A DNA stretch of 64,000 nucleotides from Hohaiivirga grylli (GCF_039655745.1 NZ_JBBYXI010000003.1:62001-126000), one strand, 5' to 3'; positions 17,466 to 26,891 are shown, numbered from the stretch's first letter. The notes: generated by a model from the letters alone, not told the origin. Numbers and translations: made by a program.

Positions 17466-17502
17466 AAACACCGGATAAGTGATTATCCGGTGTTTTATTT
17501 TT
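17466..17502 (+). terminator. Rho-independent terminator after the small GNAT gene
   Basis: AAACACCGGATAA (17466-17478) pairs fully with TTATCCGGTGTTT (17483-17495) around GTGA, followed by T-rich sequence. Confidence 0.92.
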
Positions 17503-17600
17503 GTGGAATAAAAAACTGAACTAAAAGCCAAGTTCAACGTTAGCCCCAAGCATTCATTCAATATGGCAAGCAGCATCTGCAAGGAGCTGTGGGGTTCACT

Positions 17601-19301
17601 ATGTGGTCATGGTTTATCGAAACACTTCGTACTTATCCTGAAATTGCAATCTTTCTATCACTTGCCATAGGTTATTATGTCGGTGGCAAGTCATATCGTG
17701 GCTTTAGTCTTGGGGCGGTGACGGCAACCTTACTAAGTGCCATTCTGATTGGCCAGCTCGGGATGACGATCTCAGCTAATGTGAAATCAGTTTTCTTTCT
17801 GATTTTTCTTTTTGCTGTTGGATACGGGGTTGGCCCTCAGTTCGTCCGCGGGCTGGCAAAAGACGGAATTCCTCAGGCCATTTTCTCTGCCGTTGTCTGT
17901 GTGCTATGTCTTGCTGCTGCCTATGTTGCTGCCAAGATAGCCGGTTATGACCTCGGTTACTCCGCCGGATTATTTGCTGGTGCCCAGACCATTTCAGCCT
18001 CCATGGGACTGGCTAATGATGCAATTGTTCGTCTGAATCTGCCCGCTGATCAGACAAAAGAGATGCTTGATGCCATTCCGGTTGCTTATGCCGTAACCTA
18101 TATTTTCGGCACCATTGGTTCGGCGATTATTCTGGCCCAGATTGGTCCCAAGATTATGGGCATTAATCTTGAGGCAGAATGTAAGCGTTATGAAGCCGAG
18201 ATGGGTGGGGCCACCCAGAGCTCGGGGCAGGATGATGAAGGTGCTTTATGGCATCAATATCTGTTACGGGCTTATAAGGTTCAGGAATTCAGCAGTGAAA
18301 TTGGCCGGACAATTGTTGATGTTGAACATTCCATTCCGGGAGAACGGTTTTTCGTCGAGCGGATCCGCAGGGATGGCGCAATAATCGAGACCACGCCTGA
18401 TACTGTTATTCAGCCCGGTGATATTCTTGCTATCTTTGCACGCCAGCATGTTCTGGTTGACCGCATCAGCCACATCATTCAGGAAGTGGAAGATACGGAG
18501 CTGCTGAATATCGCTGAAGAAGGCGTTGATGTTTATGTCACCAGTAAGGAGATTGATGGCAAAACACTCAAAGAGCTCTCTGGTACACCTGCCGCTCACG
18601 GTATTTTTCTGCGTACCATTACCCGAGGGGCAACGGCTGTTAACATTCCCGTTCTGCCACAGACAACCATTCACCGTGGTGACATTCTTAAGCTTGTCGG
18701 TACGACACGTGAAATTACGGCAGCAGCAAAAACAATAGGTTACATTGATAAGCCTTCCACGGTTGCGGATGTCGCCTTTATTGGTGCGGCTATTGCCATT
18801 GGCGCATTAATTGGTGCCGTTGTGTTTAAAGTTGGCGGTGTGCCGTTAACATTATCTACGGCGGGTGGTGCATTGATCTCCGGTCTGGTTTTTGGCTGGT
18901 TGCGTTCCATTCACCCGACATTCGGGCGTATTCCGTCTTCAACCCTGTGGTTTATGAACTCTGTTGGCCTGAACATCTTCATTGCGGTTGTTGGGATTTC
19001 TGCAGGCCCGAGTTTTGTCGCTGGACTGAAAGCACTTGGAATCAGTCTCTTTCTATGGGGCGTATTTGTCACCTCAGTTCCGCTGTTTCTGTCCATGTAT
19101 ATCGGGAGATATATCTTCCGTTTTGACCCGGCTCTTCTGTTCGGGATTTGTGCCGGAGCGCGTACGACAACAGCTGCCCTTGGTATGATTTGTGAAAGAG
19201 CCAAGAGCCAGATTCCGAGCCTTGGATATACCGTGACCTATGCCGTTGGAAATACGCTTCTGACCATCTGGGGCATGGTTATCGTTATTCTTCTTTCCTG
19301 A
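17601..19301 (+). CDS. aspT: Aspartate-alanine antiporter
   Basis: A 566-residue AAEx-family transporter built as two repeats of a five-helix YidE/YbjL duplication domain around two cytoplasmic TrkA-C-type domains (about residues 205-375). Repeat hallmarks are AVGYGVGPQFVRGL with AGAQTISASMGLANDA in the first half and GISAGPSFVAGL with GICAGARTTTAALGM in the second. AspT exchanges external aspartate for internal alanine, an electrogenic step. The call is strengthened by the next gene, aspartate 4-decarboxylase. ATG 17601 is chosen over an in-frame GTG at 17589, which sits too close to AAGGAG at 17581-17586. Confidence 0.87.
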   Translation: MWSWFIETLRTYPEIAIFLSLAIGYYVGGKSYRGFSLGAVTATLLSAILIGQLGMTISANVKSVFFLIFLFAVGYGVGPQFVRGLAKDGIPQAIFSAVVCVLCLAAAYVAAKIAGYDLGYSAGLFAGAQTISASMGLANDAIVRLNLPADQTKEMLDAIPVAYAVTYIFGTIGSAIILAQIGPKIMGINLEAECKRYEAEMGGATQSSGQDDEGALWHQYLLRAYKVQEFSSEIGRTIVDVEHSIPGERFFVERIRRDGAIIETTPDTVIQPGDILAIFARQHVLVDRISHIIQEVEDTELLNIAEEGVDVYVTSKEIDGKTLKELSGTPAAHGIFLRTITRGATAVNIPVLPQTTIHRGDILKLVGTTREITAAAKTIGYIDKPSTVADVAFIGAAIAIGALIGAVVFKVGGVPLTLSTAGGALISGLVFGWLRSIHPTFGRIPSSTLWFMNSVGLNIFIAVVGISAGPSFVAGLKALGISLFLWGVFVTSVPLFLSMYIGRYIFRFDPALLFGICAGARTTTAALGMICERAKSQIPSLGYTVTYAVGNTLLTIWGMVIVILLS

Positions 19302-19369
19302 TGAATGAGACCCGTTTCCTGCACAGGCTGTGCCGGAACTGATGAAACCTGAAAACAAGTGAGCATACT

Positions 19370-21010
19370 ATGGCTACCAAGAAAGCACCTGAAAAGATCA
19401 CGCGTAAACAGGAGAAAATACTGGAGAAGCTTTCTCCGTTTGAACTGAAGGATAAGTTTATCCATCTGGCTCAGGAGCATGAGAAAATGGTTGGCGCGAG
19501 TGCCGGCGCCATGCTGAATGCCGGTCGCGGCAATCCAAACTGGATCGCAACAACGGCGCGTGAGGCATTCTTTGTTCTTGGAAAATTTGCTTTGAGTGAA
19601 TCCCGCCGGGTGTGGGAAGCTCAGGATCTTGGCGGGATGCCTCAAAAGGATGGCATTGCCAAAAGATTTAAAAAGTACTTTGCCGATAAAAACGGTGATG
19701 GTGCCAGCTTCCTTAAAAAGGCCATCGATTACGGTGTTTCAGAACTGAAGTTTGATGCCGATGATTTTATCTATGAGCTGACAGACAGTATTATCGGTGA
19801 CAATTATCCTGTCCCCGGACGAATGCTGAAACACGCCGAAATTGTCTCGCATGCCTACCTCATGCAGGAAATGTGTCAGAGCAAACCACCTAAGGGCAAA
19901 TATGATCTGTTTGCTGTCGAAGGTGGTACGGCCGCTATGTGCTATATCTTTGATACCCTACAGGTTAACCGGTTGTTGAAGAGGGGCGACAAGATTGCGG
20001 TTGGAACACCCATTTTCACGCCTTATATCGAAATGCCACAGCTGGAACAGTATGGGCTGAAGCTGGTACGTATTGATGCGGAGGCCATGGATGATTCCGG
20101 TATGCATTCCTGGCAATACCCGGACAGCGAAATTGATAAGCTGGCTGACCCTAAAATTAAGGCCTTCTTTATCGCAAATCCGAGTAATCCTCCATCGGTT
20201 GCCGTTCAGCAGAAAACCATAGATCGTCTCGTTGAGATCGTTCGGAAGAAAAACCCGAACCTTATTATTATCTCGGACGATGTTTATGGCACCTTTGTCG
20301 ATAACTTCCGCTCTCTGATGGCTGATCTGCCTCAGAATACGATTGGTGTCTATTCTTACTCAAAGTATTTTGGTGCAACGGGCTGGCGTCTTGGTGTCGT
20401 TGCCGTGCATCAGGATAATATCTTTGACAAAATGATAGCTGCCTTGCCGGAAAGTGACAAAAAGGCTCTCAACAAGCGGTATTCATCGCTGACACTGACA
20501 CCGGAAAAAATGAAGTTCATCGATCGGATGGTTGCGGACAGCCGTCGTGTTGCGCTGAACCATACCGCTGGTCTGTCATTGCCACAGCAAGTACAGATGA
20601 CGCTGTTTTCACTCTTCGGTCTCTGCGACAAGAAAAATGCCTACAAGAGCCTGACCAAGAAGATTATTCGTGATCGTCTGAATAGCTTCTGGAGCGGATT
20701 TACTGAGGCAAAAGAAATCAAGAATGATTTGCGAGCTGGTTATTATACCGAAACGGATATCCTGATTGTTGCTGAGAAGCAGCATGGCAAGGCTTTTGCG
20801 AATTATCTCAAGAAGAACTTTGAGCCAATTGATATTCTGATCCGACTGGCTGAGGAATATGGAACAGTGCTTCTGAATGGTGGCGGCTTTGATGGTCCTC
20901 CATGGTCGGTCCGTACGTCGTTGGCCAATCTGCCGGATAAGGCTTACGCAACTATCGGACAGGAACTTGAAGCGGTTCTTGCCGGATATTTCCGGGAGTG
21001 GAAGAAGTAA
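19370..21010 (+). CDS. aspD: Bifunctional aspartate transaminase / aspartate 4-decarboxylase
   Basis: A 546-residue fold-type I PLP enzyme, the usual length of bacterial L-aspartate beta-decarboxylase, which turns aspartate into alanine and CO2. The PLP lysine is K332 in YSYSKYFGATGWRLG; the aminotransferase motif FFIANPSNPPSVAV and DDVYGTF precede it, and NAGRGNPNWIATTAREAF near the N-terminus is specific to this subgroup. It lies 68 bases after aspT. Decarboxylation consumes a cytoplasmic proton, so together they can build pH and charge gradients. A perfect inverted repeat follows. Confidence 0.93.
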   Translation: MATKKAPEKITRKQEKILEKLSPFELKDKFIHLAQEHEKMVGASAGAMLNAGRGNPNWIATTAREAFFVLGKFALSESRRVWEAQDLGGMPQKDGIAKRFKKYFADKNGDGASFLKKAIDYGVSELKFDADDFIYELTDSIIGDNYPVPGRMLKHAEIVSHAYLMQEMCQSKPPKGKYDLFAVEGGTAAMCYIFDTLQVNRLLKRGDKIAVGTPIFTPYIEMPQLEQYGLKLVRIDAEAMDDSGMHSWQYPDSEIDKLADPKIKAFFIANPSNPPSVAVQQKTIDRLVEIVRKKNPNLIIISDDVYGTFVDNFRSLMADLPQNTIGVYSYSKYFGATGWRLGVVAVHQDNIFDKMIAALPESDKKALNKRYSSLTLTPEKMKFIDRMVADSRRVALNHTAGLSLPQQVQMTLFSLFGLCDKKNAYKSLTKKIIRDRLNSFWSGFTEAKEIKNDLRAGYYTETDILIVAEKQHGKAFANYLKKNFEPIDILIRLAEEYGTVLLNGGGFDGPPWSVRTSLANLPDKAYATIGQELEAVLAGYFREWKK

Positions 21011-21030
21011 ACTTTCACAGAACTGTTTAT

Positions 21031-21068
21031 CTTGTACTGGTGCAAACAGGAAACTGCACCAGTGCAAG
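21031..21068 (+). terminator. Long hairpin downstream of aspD
   Basis: CTTGTACTGGTGCA (21031-21044) pairs with TGCACCAGTGCAAG (21055-21068), 14 pairs with one G-U, around a 10-base loop. No T run follows, so it may be a terminator, an mRNA 3' stabiliser or an operator for yqjG, which starts 53 bases on. Confidence 0.45.
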
Positions 21069-21120
21069 CTTGTATGCGCTATAACTCTCTCATATTGAAT
21101 AACAGAGTGGAGAGGTAAGC

Positions 21121-22104
21121 ATGGGCATGCTGATTGACGGAAAATGGGTTTCTGAGACACCCGTTGCGACGAACAATGACAAGGGGCAGTTTGTCCGTGC
21201 TGCCAGCTCATTCCGAAACTGGATTACCTCTGATGGTGCTCCGGGGCCAACTGGTCAGGGGGGATTTTCGGCAGAGGCCGGACGTTACCATCTCTATGTT
21301 TCACTCGCGTGTCCCTGGGCTCACAGAACACTGATTTTCAGAGCTCTGAAAGGGCTTGATAAGTTTATCACGGTTTCAGTGGTGAACCCTGTGATGCTTG
21401 AAAATGGCTGGACCTTTGAAGAGGCTCCGGGTGTTGTGCCCGATGAGCTGAACCATGCCCATTATCTGTACGAAATCTACCGTAGGGCAGATAATCATTA
21501 TACCGGCAAGGCAACGGTTCCTGTGCTGTGGGATAAGAAACAGCAGACAATTGTCTCAAATGAATCCGCAGAGATTATTCGGATGTTTAATTCAGCCTTT
21601 GATAAGGTTGGGGCACTGCCGGGGGATTATTATCCGGAAGGTTTGCGAGCTGAAATTGACCTCCTGAATGATGAAATTTACCCGCGGGTCAATAACGGCG
21701 TTTATCGGGCTGGTTTTGCAACGTCCCAAACAGCCTATGAAGAGGCATTTACCCATCTGTTTGCGATGCTTGATAAGCTGGATGATCGGCTGTCACGACA
21801 GCGTTATCTGCTCGGCAATACTGTAACAGAAGCAGATTGGCGCCTGTTTACGACGCTGGTCCGTTTCGATCCTGTCTATTTCGGTCATTTCAAATGTAAC
21901 AAAAAATGCATTGCCGATTACGAGAACCTTTCAGGTTATCTGCGGGATCTGTATCAGCAGGATGGTATCGCGGATACGGTCAATTTCATGCACATCAAGA
22001 CCCACTATTATGCCAGCCATCGGGCTATTAATCCGACAGGTATTGTTCCTCTGGGGCCTGAAATTCATCTTGATCTTCCGCATATGAGAGCTGCATTATC
22101 CTGA
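21121..22104 (+). CDS. yqjG: Glutathionyl-hydroquinone reductase (Xi-class glutathione transferase)
   Basis: A 327-residue enzyme that reduces glutathionyl-hydroquinones to hydroquinones using glutathione. The thioredoxin-like N-terminal part has the catalytic cysteine C64 in the family motif CPWAHRT, followed by VVNPVMLENGWTF and VPVLWDKKQQTIVSNESAEIIRM (the glutathione-site block). The all-helical C-terminal domain has LGNTVTEADWRLFTTLVRFDPVYFGHFKCN, diagnostic for the group. It starts at ATG 21121 after GGAGAGG. It has no obvious operon partner. Confidence 0.92.
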   Translation: MGMLIDGKWVSETPVATNNDKGQFVRAASSFRNWITSDGAPGPTGQGGFSAEAGRYHLYVSLACPWAHRTLIFRALKGLDKFITVSVVNPVMLENGWTFEEAPGVVPDELNHAHYLYEIYRRADNHYTGKATVPVLWDKKQQTIVSNESAEIIRMFNSAFDKVGALPGDYYPEGLRAEIDLLNDEIYPRVNNGVYRAGFATSQTAYEEAFTHLFAMLDKLDDRLSRQRYLLGNTVTEADWRLFTTLVRFDPVYFGHFKCNKKCIADYENLSGYLRDLYQQDGIADTVNFMHIKTHYYASHRAINPTGIVPLGPEIHLDLPHMRAALS

Positions 22105-22283
22105 GTGTGTTGTGATGACATCAGATAGCCGGTGCGGTTTCGTCACATGTAATAGATGTTGTTCTGATATATTAGAATTGATAGGAAGAATTTATCCATC
22201 TGTCTTGATTTGGTGTACCATTTTCTAAGAGAGTGATATGCAGTAGAGAAGGACAGGCTTTTGTTCGTTTAACGGGGAATAAT

Positions 22284-22925
22284 ATGAAGACTAAGGTTCA
22301 GACAATCATTTCCTATGCCAAACTTGGACCGGTTATCCCGGTTGTCACTATTAACGATGCCTCAAAAGCCGTTCCTCTTGCTGAAGCGCTGGTTGAAGGC
22401 GGGTTGCCGGTTGTTGAAATTACCCTGCGTACCGGTGCGGCCATGGAAGCCATTCGACAGATTGCCAAGGCTGTCCCAAAAGCTGTTGTTGCAGCTGGTA
22501 CAGTGATTAATGCAGAGCAGGTCATGGCTGTGGTTGATGCTGGTGCCAAGATGATTGTTACACCGGGAACAACGCATCGTATGGCTGAAGTTCTAGCTGA
22601 GGCCGCTATTCCGGTAATGCCAGGCTGCTCAACTCCCTCAGAAGCACTTGAACTTGCGCAACTGGGTTTTGAAGCTTTGAAGTTCTTCCCGGCTTCCGTG
22701 TTTGGTGGAACATCATGGTTGAAGGCTATCAATGGCCCGCTTCCTCATCTGACTTTCTGCCCGACAGGTGGTATTGATCTCAATTCTGCGCCTGATTATC
22801 TCACACTTCCAAATGTCCCATGTGTTGGCGGGACATGGGTTGCGCCGTCAAAGATGATTGATGCCGGTGATTTTGATGGTATCGTCAAACTGGCAAAGGA
22901 CGCGGTTGCAAAACTGCGTGGCTGA
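22284..22925 (+). CDS. eda: KDPG/KHG aldolase (2-dehydro-3-deoxy-phosphogluconate aldolase)
   Basis: A 213-residue class I aldolase cleaving 2-keto-3-deoxy-6-phosphogluconate to pyruvate and glyceraldehyde 3-phosphate, and 4-hydroxy-2-oxoglutarate to pyruvate and glyoxylate. The Schiff-base lysine is K133 in LKFFPA; E45 and R49 (EITLR) and the GTV motif match the E. coli enzyme position for position. ATG 22284 is used rather than an in-frame upstream start at 22233, which would add a non-family extension. The dehydratase gene edd is not in the window, so a complete Entner-Doudoroff route is not shown. Confidence 0.94.
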   Translation: MKTKVQTIISYAKLGPVIPVVTINDASKAVPLAEALVEGGLPVVEITLRTGAAMEAIRQIAKAVPKAVVAAGTVINAEQVMAVVDAGAKMIVTPGTTHRMAEVLAEAAIPVMPGCSTPSEALELAQLGFEALKFFPASVFGGTSWLKAINGPLPHLTFCPTGGIDLNSAPDYLTLPNVPCVGGTWVAPSKMIDAGDFDGIVKLAKDAVAKLRG

Positions 22926-22942
22926 TCACTTGCTTTATGGCG

Positions 22943-22972
22943 AGCGCAGTGGTTCTGTCACTGCGCTTTTTT
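22943..22972 (+). terminator. Rho-independent terminator after eda
   Basis: AGCGCAGTG (22943-22951) pairs with CACTGCGCT (22959-22967) and is followed by six T residues. It overlaps the end of the convergent GNAT gene. Confidence 0.92.
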
Positions 22973-23506
22973 ATTGAGCCTGTACAAAACATGCCGACGG
23001 AGAGGATGGTCGTTTGGCAATGCCGGATGGTCAAAATCCTCGGTAGGATTGTGATGCATCCCTAACCGTTCCATCACTCGGCGGGAGCGTTGGTTTTCTG
23101 ATACGGTGAAAGATACGACTTCTGGTAAGTGCAGTTTGGTAAAAGCGTATTCAAGAACAGTTTGTGCCGCTTCTGTAACATACCCATGCCCCCAATATGC
23201 TTTTGTCAGACGCCATCCAATCTCTGTACAGGGCGTAAAATGGGCCTCGAACCGGGTAATAGCCAAGCCCGTAAAGCCAATAAAACGATTATTGGATTTA
23301 AGCTCCAGCGCCCACAGTCCCAATGGAGATTGCTCCATTTGCTCCTGAATTCTGTTTGCAAGTGCATCACTCTCAGTGCGGGTTAAGGTATCGGGAAAAT
23401 AACGCATCACCTCTGGGTCTGCGTTGAGAGCTGCAAAGACATCAAAGTCTTCTGCTTTCCATTTCCGGAGTTTGAGGCGTGATGTTGTGAGCTCCGGGCA
23501 GGCCAT
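22958..23506 (-). CDS. GNAT acetyltransferase, RimJ/RimL type
   Basis: A 182-residue GNAT protein of the ribosomal-protein/small-molecule N-acetyltransferase group. Visible are LTTSRLKLRKWKAEDFDVFAALNADPEVMRYFPD at the N-terminus, IGWRLTKAYWGHGYVTEAAQTVLEYAF (acetyl-CoA loop with W-G-H-G-Y) and SFTVSENQRSRRVMERLGM near the end. The substrate is unknown. An in-frame GTG at 23518 would add four residues and is an equally possible start. It is divergent from another, unrelated GNAT gene. Confidence 0.8.
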   Translation of the reverse strand: MACPELTTSRLKLRKWKAEDFDVFAALNADPEVMRYFPDTLTRTESDALANRIQEQMEQSPLGLWALELKSNNRFIGFTGLAITRFEAHFTPCTEIGWRLTKAYWGHGYVTEAAQTVLEYAFTKLHLPEVVSFTVSENQRSRRVMERLGMHHNPTEDFDHPALPNDHPLRRHVLYRLNKKAQ

Positions 23507-23572
23507 GGGACTTTCCACTTTACTTCTATCAGATGGTGGCTACCCTCTGCTTACCGCTTGAGGGAGAATATA

Positions 23573-24238
23573 ATGCGTGATCTTCAAACATGGACAAAAA
23601 GGAAGTCCCCGGAAACTACCACGCTTGTTGGTCGTTATGTAACCCTCGCGCCTTTAAGTATTTCGCGACATGCGGATGATATCTTTGAGGAAACGCTCTC
23701 TGCTGATTTGTGGACATATCTGCCAGACCAGTTTCCGCAGACGCGTAATGACTTTGATGACTGGTTTGCTGCTCTTTTAGAACGGGAAAATTTTGTTTTC
23801 TACGCAATTGTCAATAACGAAACCATGCGCCCAGAAGGCTTGTTTGCATTAATGCGGACTGATGCTGCCAATGGTTCAACCGAAGTTGGCTGTGTAGTCT
23901 TTGGCCCCAAATTGTCACGCTCCCGTAAGGCGACAGAAGCCATCTATCTCTTGATGAAGTATGTTTTCGAGACACTGGACTATCGTCGTTTTGAATGGAA
24001 ATGCGATAATCAGAATGAGCCCTCCAAGGCTGCCGCATTACGGTTTGGCTTCCAGTATGAGGGGTTGTTTCGCCAGCATCTGGTTGTCAAAGGTAAAAAC
24101 CGCGATACGGCCTGGTTCTCAATTATTGATAGTGAATGGCCTGAATTGAAGCATATTTATGAAGCATGGCTGGAGCCATCAAACTTCAATTCTGAGGGAC
24201 AACAGAAAAAGCGCTTACAGGAAATGCATCGTTCATGA
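23573..24238 (+). CDS. GNAT acetyltransferase, RimJ/RimL-like (COG1670)
   Basis: A 221-residue acetyltransferase. It has the N-terminal block TTLVGRYVTLAPLSISRHADDIFE, a substrate segment FDDWFAALLERENFVFYAIVN, the core VGCVVFGPKLSRSRKATEAIYLLMKYVFETLDYRRFEWKCDNQNEPSKAAALRFGFQYEG and the ending FRQHLVVKGKNRDTAWFSIID, a pattern shared with many proteobacterial GNATs of unknown substrate. ATG 23573 has AGGGAG six bases upstream and is preferred to the in-frame TTG at 23558. Together with the divergent GNAT it occupies the place where ruvC and ruvA often precede ruvB. Confidence 0.82.
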   Translation: MRDLQTWTKRKSPETTTLVGRYVTLAPLSISRHADDIFEETLSADLWTYLPDQFPQTRNDFDDWFAALLERENFVFYAIVNNETMRPEGLFALMRTDAANGSTEVGCVVFGPKLSRSRKATEAIYLLMKYVFETLDYRRFEWKCDNQNEPSKAAALRFGFQYEGLFRQHLVVKGKNRDTAWFSIIDSEWPELKHIYEAWLEPSNFNSEGQQKKRLQEMHRS

Positions 24239-24324
24239 TATGTACCCATTTGTGATATGCGCTATACATGACAATCATCTGTCGAATCGACAGCTGTTTG
24301 TAAATGAGATTTGAGACGGAAAAC

Positions 24325-25368
24325 GTGGCAGAGAATAATCGCCTTTTAACCCCGGAGCAGCGTGAGGATGATACGGATACTTCTATCCGCCCTCTCATTC
24401 TGAATGAATTTATTGGTCAGAAACAGGCCCGGGCCAATCTGCAAATCTTTATTGATGCGGCAAAGGCGCGTGGCGATGCACTTGATCACGTTCTGTTTGT
24501 TGGCCCTCCGGGGTTAGGTAAAACAACACTGGCGCAAATTGTTGCCCGTGAGCTTGGCGTCAACTTCCGCTCAACATCCGGCCCAGTCATTGCAAAAGCC
24601 GGTGATCTGGCTGCCCAGCTGACCAATCTGGAAGAGCGGGATGTTCTCTTCATCGACGAAATACATCGTCTCAACCCAGCTGTTGAAGAGATACTCTATC
24701 CGGCAATGGAAGATTACCAGCTAGATCTGATCATTGGTGAAGGCCCAGCCGCGCGTTCGGTTAAAATTGATCTGCCAAAGTTTACGCTGGTTGGCGCTAC
24801 GACCCGTGCCGGTCTGCTGACAACGCCATTACGTGATCGTTTTGGTATTCCAATCCGCCTTGAGTTCTATACGATTGAAGAGCTGTTGCTGATCGTGAAG
24901 CGTGGCGCACGTGTTCTTGGCGTTAACATGAGTGAAGAGGGGGCAGAAGAAATTGCCCGCCGTTCACGTGGGACACCGCGTATTGCCGGTCGTCTGTTGC
25001 GACGTGTTCGTGACTTCTCGATTGTCGAGGGCGCGCGTGAAGTTTCCCGCTCGCTGGCAGATGGTGCTTTGCGCCTGCTTGATGTCGACCCTATTGGGCT
25101 TGATCTGATGGACCGCAAGTATCTTGATACAATTGCCATGTCTTTTGGTGGTGGCCCTGTTGGTATTGAGACAATTGCTGCGGCTTTATCAGAGCCCCGC
25201 GATGCAATTGAAGAAATTATTGAACCATATCTGATCCAGCTTGGATTTGTGCAGAGAACACCACGCGGACGCATTCTGACCCCGCATGCCTATCGGCATC
25301 TGGGCCTGAAAGAGCCCCCGCCAAGTGCCACACAATTCGGACTTTTCCCTGGGGGCGATGATGAGTGA
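24325..25368 (+). CDS. ruvB: Holliday junction branch migration helicase RuvB
   Basis: A 347-residue AAA+ motor that drives branch migration of Holliday junctions with RuvA. Walker A is GPPGLGKTT, Walker B LFIDEIHR, sensor 1 GATTRAGLLTTPLRDRFG, and the C-terminal winged helix ends RTPRGRILTPHAYRHLGL. GTG 24325 gives the family-typical N-terminus (MAENNRLLTPEQRED) with GACGGA upstream; ATG 24304 would add seven residues. ruvC and ruvA are not upstream, unlike the common ruvCAB order. Its stop overlaps the ybgC start. Confidence 0.94.
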   Translation: MAENNRLLTPEQREDDTDTSIRPLILNEFIGQKQARANLQIFIDAAKARGDALDHVLFVGPPGLGKTTLAQIVARELGVNFRSTSGPVIAKAGDLAAQLTNLEERDVLFIDEIHRLNPAVEEILYPAMEDYQLDLIIGEGPAARSVKIDLPKFTLVGATTRAGLLTTPLRDRFGIPIRLEFYTIEELLLIVKRGARVLGVNMSEEGAEEIARRSRGTPRIAGRLLRRVRDFSIVEGAREVSRSLADGALRLLDVDPIGLDLMDRKYLDTIAMSFGGGPVGIETIAAALSEPRDAIEEIIEPYLIQLGFVQRTPRGRILTPHAYRHLGLKEPPPSATQFGLFPGGDDE

Positions 25369-25822
25369 TGTGAAAGATCCAGGCGCCGGTTTGGCGGGAT
25401 ATTTCCGCGATGATGTCCATATTCTTCCTATTCGTGTCTACTATGAGGATACGGACTTCTCAGGCATTGTGTATCACGCCAATTATCTGCGCTTCATGGA
25501 GCGCGGTCGTACAGATTCTCTTCGTCTTGCAGGTGTCGGTCAGTCAGAGCTGCATGCGGATGGAAAAGGCATTTTCTTCGCTGTTCGTCGTATGACGATT
25601 GAATATTTCAAGCCGGCAGTGATGGACGATCTCTTGCATGTTGAAACCCATACACGTGAAGTTCGTGGTGCATCACTGATTATCGATCAGAAGATCAGGC
25701 GTGGAGATGAGGTTCTTGTGACAGGTGAGGTACGCGTTGCGGCTATTGCTGGTGATCGTCCTGCCCGCATACCAGATCATCTGCGTGATATTCTGATGGG
25801 CAAAAAGCTGGTTGGTGCTTGA
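25361..25822 (+). CDS. ybgC: Tol-Pal associated acyl-CoA thioesterase YbgC
   Basis: A 153-residue hotdog-fold thioesterase. The signature YYEDTDFSGIVYHANYLRFMERGR contains the catalytic aspartate and the HANY element of the YbgC group, which hydrolyses short-chain or ACP-linked acyl thioesters and is encoded at the head of tol-pal clusters. ATG 25361 overlaps the last codons of ruvB and has a G-rich Shine-Dalgarno; an adjacent ATG at 25358 is also possible. In this genome htpX is interposed between ybgC and tolQ. Confidence 0.92.
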   Translation: MSDVKDPGAGLAGYFRDDVHILPIRVYYEDTDFSGIVYHANYLRFMERGRTDSLRLAGVGQSELHADGKGIFFAVRRMTIEYFKPAVMDDLLHVETHTREVRGASLIIDQKIRRGDEVLVTGEVRVAAIAGDRPARIPDHLRDILMGKKLVGA

Positions 25823-25930
25823 TCGATCAGCCCGTTACCATAATTTCTACTTCATCTTGTTGTAATTCATACGGATGCATTCCTACATAAGAGGGGTGAC
25901 GAAGTCCTTGAATAAGATTGGAGTTATTTG

Positions 25931-26854
25931 ATGAAATACACCAAAACCGCAATTCTTTTGGCAGGAATGACGGCGCTTTTCGGGGCGGCAGGGTTTTTGC
26001 TTGGCGGGAAGGGTGGCATGATAATTGCGCTTGGGTTGGCGGTTATCATGAATCTGTTTACCTACTGGAATGCCGATAAAATGGTTTTGCGTGCTTATTC
26101 GGCACGTGAGGTAAACGAGCACGAGGCACCTGAATTTTATAACATGGTCAAGCAGCTTGCCATGCGTGCCGGGCTGCCAATGCCAAAAGTGTATATTATC
26201 GATAACCCGCAGCCGAATGCTTTTGCGACAGGACGTAACCCTGAAAATGCAGCTGTTGCCGCAACAACAGGTATTATGCAGCAGCTGACCTATGATGAGC
26301 TGGCAGGCGTCATGGCCCACGAACTTGCGCATGTGAAGCACTACGATACCCTGACGATGACAATCAGTGCCGCACTTGCTGGTGCAATTTCATCGCTTGC
26401 GCAGTTCGGCTTCTTCTTCGGTGGCCGTGGAGATGATCGCCCAAACCCTATTGTGGTGATTGCAACTGCAATTTTAGCTCCGCTTGCCGCAATGGTTATC
26501 CAGATGGCCATTAGCCGTTCACGTGAATATGAAGCAGATAGGGAAGGCGGTGAGATTTCAGGTAATCCGCTGGCGCTGGCATCCGCATTGCAGAAGATTG
26601 CGAGCGGTGTACAGCATATTCCAAATCCTGAGGCAGAGAATCATCCTGCGACAGCCTCATTGTTCATTATCAATCCGTTGTCCGGTCACGGGGTGGATAA
26701 TCTGTTTTCCACCCACCCGGCAACAGAAAACCGTATTGCAGCCCTGACTGAGCAGGCAAGGCAGATGGGATTAAGCGGAACTGCTACCCGCTCAAACTAT
26801 ACACCGCCACCATCAGGGCAGCCGAACACCCGTAGACGTGGGCCTTGGGGTTAA
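25931..26854 (+). CDS. htpX: Membrane zinc metalloprotease HtpX
   Basis: A 307-residue M48B-family membrane protease that degrades misfolded membrane proteins alongside FtsH. Two N-terminal helices (about 7-25 and 29-47) precede the cytosolic domain; the zinc site is HELAH at 130-134 with the third ligand glutamate in SREYEADREG. Two further hydrophobic segments follow the active site. The C-terminus is a short Pro/Arg tail. ATG 25931 is preferred to the preceding TTG. A strong terminator follows, so it is not co-transcribed with tolQ. Confidence 0.94.
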   Translation: MKYTKTAILLAGMTALFGAAGFLLGGKGGMIIALGLAVIMNLFTYWNADKMVLRAYSAREVNEHEAPEFYNMVKQLAMRAGLPMPKVYIIDNPQPNAFATGRNPENAAVAATTGIMQQLTYDELAGVMAHELAHVKHYDTLTMTISAALAGAISSLAQFGFFFGGRGDDRPNPIVVIATAILAPLAAMVIQMAISRSREYEADREGGEISGNPLALASALQKIASGVQHIPNPEAENHPATASLFIINPLSGHGVDNLFSTHPATENRIAALTEQARQMGLSGTATRSNYTPPPSGQPNTRRRGPWG

Positions 26855-26891
26855 GATGTAAGCTTTTGAGCTAATTAAATGTTTCCATTGC

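Noticed and set aside
24231..24245. GTTC-N7-GTAC about 80 bases before ruvB, resembling the alphaproteobacterial LexA box GTTC-N7-GTTC
   Set aside because: The second half-site has one mismatch and part of the site lies in the end of the GNAT gene; a single degenerate match is not enough to call SOS control.
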